Shown here piece after piece: positions 46,901-54,604 of a DNA stretch of 64,000 bases (position 1 is the stretch's first letter; each line of letters opens with the position of its first letter). The notes beneath the pieces were generated by a model. It did no database searches. It saw only the letters and a list, made by a program, of their open reading frames with translations, and was not told the origin of the DNA. The translations under genes and the position numbers were made by a program. This stretch comes from Ryuthela nishihirai (lineage: Eukaryota > Arthropoda > Arachnida > Araneae > Heptathelidae). The stretch spans positions 588,501 to 652,500 of the forward strand of contig JAWZYU010000129.1 of NCBI GenBank assembly GCA_038380435.1. The letters are read 5' to 3'.

Positions 46901-47849
46901 AAGCTCTTTAAATAATATTCAGAGCTATATTTGGGGTTAAATGCATAGTTCAGAAGTTAATATCGTTGAATATTCCAGTTTGGATGAGTCTTGTAATAGT
47001 TAATTTCTGTATTGTATCTGCTTATTTAATAAGTTATAGGACTTGAAGCGTTGATTGTCATAAACATGGAAATTCGGTAGGATACATTTCGGGTAGAGGA
47101 AATGACGTTTAAGTTTTGGAGAAATTTATAATAAACCTCGATTACATCAGTTTACATTAAAAAGAGTGAAGTTCTCCCTGCCGTAGGTCCTGACCTCGTT
47201 AGTATATTATCTATTTCGAGAAAAAATTTTATTCTTATTGAACGCATTTCTCGGTCGTTGTTAGGACAGTTATAATACGTTAGATGCGACTCGTTTTTCT
47301 TCCTATCTCAATGCTTGCAATGGCACTTATAGTTTTGTGTGTCTGCCGCTCGCCGTAATGATTATCCTTCTCGTTAGGAACTAGATAAGCGGTTCCCAAA
47401 CTTATTCGTCCTACCGCCCCCTTTTTAGAAAAAAAAATACCTGGAAGACTACCTTATTGAAGCGAAGAAAGAGAAAGGTGCAGTTACAAATGTGTGTTCT
47501 TTTATGTCCTACAATATAGTAAAGAAAGTTGTTGTTGTAAATAAGACACCTTGCTCGAAGCTTCAAATTATAAAATTATTTATTAAAATCAACCATAGTA
47601 ACAATCGCATTGCACACAGAAAATGAAGATAAGGATGGTTAAATTTATGTGTTTATTTGGAAAATAATGTAGTCACTACGAATAACTCTTATGTTACACA
47701 ATACATGAAATATGTAGGAACGGTTTTTGAAAATTTTCTTATCTTCTTTCTTTATGCTTGTAGTGCCTCCCAATTGTGCCCGAGGCTACTACAGACTCCC
47801 TGGAATGAACACAGAAATGGAGACCTCATTATATCGTAAGAGAACCGTC
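46901..47849. other. Non-coding stretch with a hAT-like end
   Basis: At 47391 the sequence GCGGTTCCCAAACTTATTCG followed by CTACCGCCCCC resembles the terminus of a non-autonomous hAT element. No partner end is seen. The rest shows no gene. Confidence 0.35.
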
Positions 47850-48369
47850 TCTGTCTTGTCAAACACCCAGATATGCCACATCGACAGACAAACAACCAAG
47901 ACTGCATTGTCCAACACCCAGAAATCGGAATCTCACTACGTTAAAAGGCCAACAACGAAAATCATGCAAAGTTCGAAGTGTTCCCAGAAATGAGGATCTG
48001 TCCATATTAAAAAGACAATAACCAAGTCTCCCAACACCTGGAAACGGAGACCTCGAGAATAAGACAAGTCCACCTCTCCCAACACCCAGAAACGAAGACC
48101 TGCAGAATAAGACAAGTCCACCTCTCCCAACACCCAGAAACAGAGACCTGCAGAAAAAGACAAGTCCACTTCTCCCAGCACCCAGAAACGGAGACCTGCA
48201 GAAAAAGACAAGTCCACCTCTCCCAACACCCGGAAACGGAGAACTCCACAATAAGACAAGTCTTCCTCTACCAACATCTCTAGAAGAAGACAAGTCCTCC
48301 TCTCCCAACACCCAGAAACGGAGACCTGCAGAGAAAGACAAGTCCACCTCTCCCAACACCCGGAAACGG
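47850..48369 (-). repeat. 48-bp minisatellite, probably rDNA intergenic spacer
   Basis: Tandem units of 48 bp carry GACAAGTCCACCTCTCCCAACACCC, split around AGAAACGGAGACCTGCAG. They are well conserved near 48050-48369 and decay towards 47850. Because 48 is divisible by three, several minus-strand frames stay open, which gives false repetitive proteins. It starts about 45 bp after the 28S 3' end, as expected for a spacer repeat. Confidence 0.75.
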
Positions 48370-48384
48370 GCAGAAAAGTAGAGG

Positions 48385-48406
48385 AAGAAAAATGATGGTG
48401 TCCTTC
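48385..48406. repeat. Inverted repeat arm just downstream of 28S
   Basis: It lies immediately after the 28S 3' hairpin and before the 48-bp minisatellite. Perfect 22-bp complement of the element 3' UTR at 48982-49003. Confidence 0.85.
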
Positions 48407-48412
48407 GAGAGG

Positions 48413-48863
48413 ACAAATCTCCCAGTCAGAGGATGAGTGTCAATAGATCGCAGTATGGTGGCTGCTCTTCTAAGCACGACACCCAGACCAGTACCTAGGT
48501 CGTCTGCGGACGATTTGGTGCCCGCACGTCACACCTGCAAGGCTTGGATCAGGAAGCGGGAATCGTGTGGTCTCAACGATTCCGGGATGCTCCCTCTCAA
48601 GAGGCCTCATCGCCGGAGCAGTCGCTCCCGTCAGGGAGGACCAACACTCCGGCTAGCGCTGCCCTTCAACGCGCGAGGCACGAACGATATCATTGCAGTG
48701 ACTAGACGGGATTCTGACTTAGAGGCGTTCAGTCATAATCCCACGGATGGTAGCTTCGCACCACTGGTCACTCGACCAAGCACATGTACCAAGTGTCCGA
48801 ACCTGCGGTTCCTCTCGTACTGAGCAGGATTACTATCGCAACGACCGGTCATCGGTAGGGTAA
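48413..48863 (-). rRNA. 28S ribosomal RNA, 3' end (5' part interrupted by retrotransposons)
   Basis: The minus strand reads the conserved large-subunit end: CGTTGCGATAGTAATCCTGC, CAGTACGAGAGGAACCGCAGG, GTGCGAAGCTACCATCCG, GGGATTATGACTGAACGCC, GTCAGAATCCCG, GCTTAGAAGAGCAGCCACC, ACTGCGATCTATTG and GGAGATTTGTCC. The end is placed at the last motif, followed by a small hairpin (GTCCT, loop, AGGAC). The 5' boundary is the element junction near 48851-48863, within the conserved TTACCCTACTGATGA stretch. About 450 nt remain. The 5' part of 28S must lie beyond 64000 if this is one interrupted gene. Confidence 0.95.
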
Positions 48864-49296
48864 GACTCTCTAGAATTAACAACGCCAAAAACCCTAGAAT
48901 TAACCCCGCCAAAAACGGCACTACAGGCTAAGTAGAGCTACTCTAAAATTTTGCTTCCCCCCCGCGAACCCTCGTCCGCTGGAAGGACACCATCATTTTT
49001 CTTTTACATCTTTCTTTATTAAAACCATAACATATTTACAGAGAAATATATATACATAGGGCGCGACTTAGCGCCCTTTACATAGTTTAAACATTATATT
49101 ACATGTACAAATAAATATAATAACATAGGACTGATGAGGCTTCTTTTCATACATACAGGAGGAGAGACTTATCTCCTCCCGTTTCATCTTCTTCTTCTTC
49201 ATTTCTTCTTTTAGAATCATCTTCTTAGTACTTTCTCTTGAACAGTAGGAGAAGACTTTGTCTCCTCCCACGGAAGGAGGGGAACCAGTCCCCTCC
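48864..49296 (-). other. 3' UTR of E1
   Basis: It contains an AAAAATGATGGTGTCC motif (48982-49003, minus sense) that is the reverse complement of the sequence just after the 28S gene. It also has a G-rich run (C7 on plus near 48959; longer, about C10, in E2), GA-rich stretches from 49180-49260, and a terminal CTCTAGAGAGTCTTACCC. The end likely serves as the template start for reverse transcription. Confidence 0.7.
48982..49003. repeat. Inverted repeat arm in the E1 3' UTR (partner 48385-48406)
   Basis: 22 bp, a perfect reverse complement of 48385-48406. The E2 and E3 3' UTRs keep 20 of these bases. Confidence 0.85.
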
Positions 49297-52200
49297 CTAA
49301 TCTAAAATTATCATTTCTTGTAAATTATCATAGATGTATTTCATTACATCTCTCATTTGAGATCGTAGCTCTGTGTTTTCCCAGAGCAGATTTACTTTAT
49401 TACGATCAACTTTCGTTAAGTAGTTTCCTCTAAAATTCCGTAAATGTATGCAGTCGTATATATAGTGAAGCGCTCCCGCCTCACGGGAGCCGCAAATACA
49501 GGAACATCTTTTAATATTAAATCTGCTGAGGTATTTTGGAAAGTTACCATGATCTGTCAGGATTTGATTCGAATAAAAATCTGTTGAGACTCTCTTAATG
49601 GACACTTTCTTGAGAAATTTATAAGTATGTCTTCCAGATTCGTATTCTTGGTCCCATCTTGTTTGCCAAATCTCCAAACTTCTTTGTCTTAATTTCGTCT
49701 TTATGCATTCTTTTGAAATTTGTATTTCAAAATCTACTTGTAGTTTTTTGCATGCGTTCTTTGCATGATTGTCAGCTAATTCGTTTCCTGGGCAACCTTG
49801 GTGGCTTTTCACCCAATGGAAGTTCATCTTTCTATCTTCTTCAATCTCTGCTAATACATGCTTAATCTTGTCAACTGTTGGATTTTTATGTTGAATCCTT
49901 TGCATCGCATACAGTGCTGATTGACTGTCGGAGTACAAGTCCATTTCCTGGTCAGTACACTCTGTAGCAAACCATTCAACTCCCTTCAGAACTGCGTAGA
50001 TCTCGGCTTGAAACACAGTAGCTGTGTCTGATAATCTGTACTCATTTTGCTTTATTGGACTTGTACCTCTGAAAATACACATGGACGCACCTGTGTGCTC
50101 TTCCATTCTAGAACCATCTGTGTATATTTTTAAATCATGGTTAGAGTCCTCCGGTGGGACCTTATCCCACCTTATTTGCATTTGCCTCGCTGGGTGTCTT
50201 GCCCCTTTAATAATTTGTTTTTCTATGTTCTTTCCATCTATGGACTCATCCCAGAGTTCTACCTTCTGTTCTAGAGTAAAACTTCGAAATACTGCAGCTT
50301 CTTGTTCGATTATAAGTTCAATTGGCAATGTACCTGCCAATACCTGAAGTGCAGATGTTGATGTCGTCTTATAACATCTTGTGATGCCCAAGAGGGCTAG
50401 TCTTTGAATCTGCTGCAGTTTATGAATCATTCTTACTGTCCCTCCTTGGGGCCACCAGGCCCCACAGGCGTAACTTACTATCCTTTCTATTCCCCTTTTA
50501 TATAATTCTTTCTTAACTGTACCTTTCAGCCCCCATGTCCTAGTTGACATTCTATGCAGGGCATTTAAGATCATTGCACATCTTTCCTTGACTTTATTCA
50601 GATGACATAACCAATTCCTCTTGTCATCCAGCCACACTCCTAGATATTTCAATACTTTTACAACTTTTACAGGTCTCTCTTTAAACCTTAGGCTTGGGAG
50701 CCTTTTCATTTTTCCCTCTTTAGGAAATACTATGATATTTGTCTTCTCAGGGCTGAATTCCAGCCTTGTACTTTCTGCCCATTTCTCTAAGTCTGTTAAG
50801 ACTTTTTGACAATCTTGTTCTAAGATGTGTCTCCCCGAAGCAGAGACTATGACTATAATGTCATCTGCGTAGGCGTGAATTTGTGTATCTTCTTTAGTTA
50901 TGATATTTAATGCAGAGTCTGCAACTATGTTCCACAACAGGGGCCCTGAATTAGACCCCTGTGGACAGCCTTTATAATATTGTCTGGAGATTTCAGTTTC
51001 TCCATCTTTAACTACTATCTTTCTTTTTGATAAGTAGTTACTAAAAACTTTAAATAAGTTCTTTGGACACCTATGTCTTCTTAACTCTTCTAGCAAGAAT
51101 GGCCACCAGACGTTATTAAAAGCTCCTTTTACATCTAACGAAATCACACACGTGTGCTTCTTTTGTGCCTTGTTCTCATCTATTGTTGCCATTAACTTTG
51201 ATATTGCCATAGTTGTGCTTTTGCTTGGAATGAATCCAAACTGATTTGGATTCAACTTGCCATTACTCTGTAGATAGTAACTCAGTCTATTAGTTAGAAG
51301 CTTGTCCAGCACCTTGCTCCATGACGATAATAGACATATTGGTCTGTAAGCAGAAGGATTTTTTCTGTCTTTTCCTTCTTTATTCAATAGTATCAGTTCG
51401 GCTACTTTCCAACTGTCAGGAAAGATTCCTCTGTTAAGACATTCATTAAGAATGCTCACAAACCAACTCTTATTAACCTCGAAGAGTTCGATAATTAGTT
51501 CTAGGGAAAGCCCATCAAGCCCTGGCGCTTTCCCCTTATTCATTGATTCCATCACTTCTTCAACTTCCACTATCGTGAATGGAAAATCATCTTCTGTGTT
51601 GACAGGTCTCCTTGACCTATTTCTAATGTTTCTGTGATATTCATTATCTTCTTCCCTGTTGTCCTCAGGGAAGTGATATTCCAGTAAACAACTTAGTGAT
51701 TCCCTAACGTTCTTCGTTAGAGAACCATCTTTTTGCACTATTGTTGAGAGTTTAAACGTACCTCTTGTTGCTTCCTTCGCAACTTTGAAATGCACCCCGA
51801 AGGGTTTTTCTTGTGATACTTCATCACATAGTTTTTTCCAGCTATTGTTTTTAGCTGTATTTATCTCCTTCTTGTATTTAGCTTCCCATAGTTTAAACTC
51901 TGTTCTAAGGCTTTTTCTTTGCCTTTCGTCTGTATAACATCTTTGGTATTTTCGTCTTCTCTTTTTAACTTCTTTTCTAAGTTTAGTTAACTCTTTACTC
52001 CACCATGGAACTTTTCTATAGCCCGAACTCACTTTTCGACTTTCCTCTTTTTGATTGTCACTACAAATCTTTTGTAGCGTTTTAGTAGTATTTACAATGT
52101 ATTCATCTAAATCTTCCTGTTGTTTAACCTCTTCAGAGGTCTTTACCGAGAACTTTTCTGAAAGTTCCTTTCTAAATTCTATCCAGTCCAAGTTCTTTAT

Positions 52201-52977
52201 CGAATATCTCTTGTTAGCATTTGTGCTAACATTCCCAAGGTTTAGGGAAAAGCTAATATATGCATGGTCACTGCAACTGATTTCATCCTCCACTGTCCAT
52301 TGTAAAACGAAGTTTTGGTTCACCACTTTATGTAAAGTAACATCTATCCAGCTTGTTCCTAGACTGCTGGAAAAGGTTGGATCACTATTCGGATCATTAA
52401 CAATTGTAAATCCATTCTGATTAATGAACTCCAAGACTTCCTTCCCTCTCTGGTCCTCCCTTTGAGGTCCCCAGAGACAACTGCTTGCATTAAAGTCCCC
52501 TACTAGGACTATGTCCCAGTTAGGATAGACTTGTACTATATTACTAACAACTTGAAAGTTTTCCTCAAACGAGTCTTTAGGTGGACAGTACATTGAAATC
52601 AGTACACATTTCTGACCACCTTTTTCCGCCGTGACAATTACCACATCCCTTGATGTGTAAATTTCTGTAGCACTTATATAACTTTTCCCGATAGCTATTG
52701 CACTTCTTGGCTGAGGGTGAGATGCTCCAAAGACTCTCCAGCCTGCTGGAAATCCTCTTATTTTGTCTTTATAGGCATAAGGCTCCTGCACTAAAGCTAT
52801 GTCATAGTCGTTTTCCTCGATATATAAAACTAAACTATTTGTAGCAGCTTTAGCATGATGTAAATTTATTTGTACTGTTTTAGACAAGCTCGATTCAGTA
52901 TCGAATTCGTTTAACCAATAACTCGAGCTCTCTTCTGTAACAAGAACAGTCCATGTCCAGACTTGAATGCTGGACAT
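49297..52977 (-). CDS. ORF2 of E1: endonuclease, reverse transcriptase and RNase H (1226 aa), intact
   Basis: Replication protein of the element. APE-like endonuclease at about residues 35-245 (QINLHHAKA at 36, catalytic VQEP Glu65, GDFN at 160-163, SDH at 236-238). Reverse transcriptase at about 465-785 (KAPGLDGLS, YRPICLLSS, SLDVKGAF with Asp615, CPQGSNSGPLLW, AYADD with Asp705 and Asp706, KYLGVWLD). RNase H at about 948-1075 (YTDGS Asp954, Glu992, SDSQS Asp1017, HQG His1059, Asp1069). A C-terminal Cys/His motif at 1158-1176 (CSCIC...HYIYDC). All catalytic residues are present. The start codon directly follows an in-frame TAG and lies about 83 nt upstream of the ORF1 stop, which fits coupled translation. 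An RNase H domain is not universal in R1-type elements. The endonuclease presumably cuts 28S. Confidence 0.93.
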   Translation of the reverse strand: MSSIQVWTWTVLVTEESSSYWLNEFDTESSLSKTVQINLHHAKAATNSLVLYIEENDYDIALVQEPYAYKDKIRGFPAGWRVFGASHPQPRSAIAIGKSYISATEIYTSRDVVIVTAEKGGQKCVLISMYCPPKDSFEENFQVVSNIVQVYPNWDIVLVGDFNASSCLWGPQREDQRGKEVLEFINQNGFTIVNDPNSDPTFSSSLGTSWIDVTLHKVVNQNFVLQWTVEDEISCSDHAYISFSLNLGNVSTNANKRYSIKNLDWIEFRKELSEKFSVKTSEEVKQQEDLDEYIVNTTKTLQKICSDNQKEESRKVSSGYRKVPWWSKELTKLRKEVKKRRRKYQRCYTDERQRKSLRTEFKLWEAKYKKEINTAKNNSWKKLCDEVSQEKPFGVHFKVAKEATRGTFKLSTIVQKDGSLTKNVRESLSCLLEYHFPEDNREEDNEYHRNIRNRSRRPVNTEDDFPFTIVEVEEVMESMNKGKAPGLDGLSLELIIELFEVNKSWFVSILNECLNRGIFPDSWKVAELILLNKEGKDRKNPSAYRPICLLSSWSKVLDKLLTNRLSYYLQSNGKLNPNQFGFIPSKSTTMAISKLMATIDENKAQKKHTCVISLDVKGAFNNVWWPFLLEELRRHRCPKNLFKVFSNYLSKRKIVVKDGETEISRQYYKGCPQGSNSGPLLWNIVADSALNIITKEDTQIHAYADDIIVIVSASGRHILEQDCQKVLTDLEKWAESTRLEFSPEKTNIIVFPKEGKMKRLPSLRFKERPVKVVKVLKYLGVWLDDKRNWLCHLNKVKERCAMILNALHRMSTRTWGLKGTVKKELYKRGIERIVSYACGAWWPQGGTVRMIHKLQQIQRLALLGITRCYKTTSTSALQVLAGTLPIELIIEQEAAVFRSFTLEQKVELWDESIDGKNIEKQIIKGARHPARQMQIRWDKVPPEDSNHDLKIYTDGSRMEEHTGASMCIFRGTSPIKQNEYRLSDTATVFQAEIYAVLKGVEWFATECTDQEMDLYSDSQSALYAMQRIQHKNPTVDKIKHVLAEIEEDRKMNFHWVKSHQGCPGNELADNHAKNACKKLQVDFEIQISKECIKTKLRQRSLEIWQTRWDQEYESGRHTYKFLKKVSIKRVSTDFYSNQILTDHGNFPKYLSRFNIKRCSCICGSREAGALHYIYDCIHLRNFRGNYLTKVDRNKVNLLWENTELRSQMRDVMKYIYDNLQEMIILD

Positions 52978-53942
52978 CTAACTTCAGTCTATACTTTTCA
53001 TTAGCTGCTTTACAATTAACGCATTTTAATTCTCTTTCTTTACACTCCCAGTGTTTGTGGTCCTTTTGACCACATTTTCCACAAGTCTGCTCCTCTGTAC
53101 ACCTGGTCTGGAAATGACCATATTTATTACATTTAAAGCATCGTACGACCTTTAAATATTCTTTAACATTAAGTCGAGACCAGCCTACATTAACCTTTTT
53201 CTCTTTCATAAATACCTTAAAATTTTCTGAGTCTACTTGCACTACCCAGTGCTTTTTGCCATTCTTGCGTTTTATCGAAAATTTAACCTCCATCGAGGCT
53301 TCATTAAAAGCAACATTTTGTGCTTTTATTCTGTCTACCAGAGCCTCTTGCTCTATATCCCCATCCACATCATAAATTATAATTTGTGGCAATTTCATCT
53401 TTTGCGGAGCACTTATCTTTCAAAACTGTATTCCTTTGAATTTCATTCTTCAGAATTTTTTTGTCAAATTCGTCTGTGCATTCTATTAGCACACCTCCTT
53501 TACCAATCATTTTTACATTCTTAATTCCAATCTTTAACTTTGTTGGATCAAGGTTTTTCAAAAGATCCTTTTTGAGTTCATCTGAACTCTGTTCCTCATC
53601 TTGAGGATATATCAGCATTATATGCTGTTGGTCTCTTTCCTTTGGTCTTGGCGTAACTGACCTTTTAGCTACTTCTGCATAACTCTTTACACCTGGTGCC
53701 ATACTTTTGACACCTTTCTCAGTTAACCTTCCCTCGAGGTTACTGATTTTAAGTTCTTGTTCATGGACTACATCTTGTAGCCTTGTGAACAAATTTCTAA
53801 GTTCAGCTCCTTGCTGCTTAGTTATTTTACTTGCACTGCTGTTCAGAATAGAGTCCAGTTCGTTGAACAGCTCTGTTGTCTTTATGCTGGCACTCTTCAC
53901 TTGAGAGGCCTTTGCATTCTCTTCGCTCACTTCATCAGCCAT
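52895..53942 (-). pseudogene. ORF1 of E1 (gag-like zinc-knuckle protein), broken by an 8-bp deletion
   Basis: The first part (53942-53370) encodes MADEVSEENAKASQ, the coiled-coil region and the gag-like middle. It then shifts frame at about 53400, where 8 bp present in E2 (GGCTCCC region) are missing. The second part (53398-52895) continues with two CX2CX4HX4C knuckles (CFKCNKYGHFQTRC and CGKCGQKDHKHWEC) and a degenerate third. The product would be a truncated protein lacking the RNA-binding knuckles, so this copy would need ORF1 protein from another copy. Confidence 0.9.
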
Positions 53943-54175
53943 TACTGCCTGGTACCCTGGGGTTCACATCAGGCAGTTATATCTTACTACACGGAGAGAG
54001 TGTTAGACCCTCCTCCAAGGAGGGAGCCCCTAGACGACGACAACGTCCTCTCTCCTAGAATTGGTTCTGATATTTTCCTAACAACAAAATATGGCCTATA
54101 GCCTTGCACTAATATATAACACTTATAAACGCAGTAGCTCACAAAAACTTAATCAAAACCAATTCCCCCTAGGGG
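53943..54175 (-). other. 5' UTR of E1
   Basis: It begins with the palindrome CCCCTAGGGG. It has a stem CCCTCC-TTGGA-GGAGGG near 54010-54030 and a stem-loop CTGCCTG...CAGGCAG ending just before the ORF1 ATG. The same structures are in E2. No Pol II promoter or ribozyme was recognised by eye. Confidence 0.55.
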
Positions 54176-54189
54176 ATCAGTAGGGTAAG
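54176..54189. repeat. 28S target-like sequence at the E1/E2 junction
   Basis: ATCAGTAGGGTAAG on the plus strand (minus: CTTACCCTACTGAT) corresponds to the 28S target TTTTACCCTACTGATGA, with one or two changes. The following element starts exactly after it. The same junction is at 59491-59504 and, next to 28S itself, at 48851-48864. Confidence 0.8.
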
Positions 54190-54604
54190 ACTCTCTAGAA
54201 TTAACAGCGCCTGCCCCGCCAAAAACGGCACTACAGGCTAAGTAGAGCTACTCTAAAATTTTGTTCCCCCCCCCCGAACCCTCATCCGCTGGAAGGACAC
54301 CATCATTTTTCCTTTACATCTTTCTTTATTAAAACAAAAACATATTTACAGAGAAATATAAACATAGGGCGCAACTTAGCGCCCTTTACAAAGTTTAATC
54401 ATTATATTACATGTACAAACAAATATAATAACATAAGACTGATGAGGCTTCTTTTCATACATACAGGAGGAGAGACTTATCTTCTCCTGTCTCGTCTTCT
54501 TCTTCTTCATTTCTCCTTTAAATATTATCTTCTTAGGACCTTCTTTCGACTAGTAGGAGAAGACTTTGTCTCCTCCCACGGAAGGAGGGGATCCGGTCCC
54601 CTCC
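54190..54604 (-). other. 3' UTR of E2
   Basis: The same layout as the E1 3' UTR. It keeps the 20-base complement to the 28S downstream sequence. The C run on the plus strand near 54267 is longer (about 10) than in E1 and E3. Confidence 0.65.

Larger units (their letters stand above)
48864..54175 (-). mobile_element. R1-clade-like 28S-specific non-LTR retrotransposon, copy E1
   Basis: On the minus strand: 5' UTR (54175-53943), ORF1 (broken), ORF2 (intact), and 3' UTR (49296-48864) ending directly on 28S sequence. The 5' end reads CCCCTAGGGGGAATTGG after a target-like CTTACCCTACTGAT. It has no poly(A) tail and a fixed 3' junction, as is usual for site-specific R elements. E1 differs from E2 and E3 at several dozen ORF2 residues, so it is the most diverged of the three. 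Its 3' end has an extra GTTAATTCTAGGG-type duplication absent from the others. Confidence 0.9.

Noticed and set aside
47859..48416. A 185-aa repetitive protein and overlapping frames on the minus strand
   Set aside because: It is the 48-bp minisatellite plus 28S end read through. Several frames are open because the repeat length is a multiple of three and has no stops.
48437..48823. A 128-aa plus-strand open frame
   Set aside because: It is antisense to conserved 28S rRNA sequence.
49659..50347. Plus-strand open frames within the retrotransposon (also at 51452, 52055, 55929, 57362, 61244 and 62006)
   Set aside because: They are shadows antisense to ORF1 and ORF2 coding sequence.
54140..54200. 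An HDV-like ribozyme at the element 5' end
   Set aside because: No convincing nested double pseudoknot could be drawn by eye. Left as a test in the findings, not as a feature.
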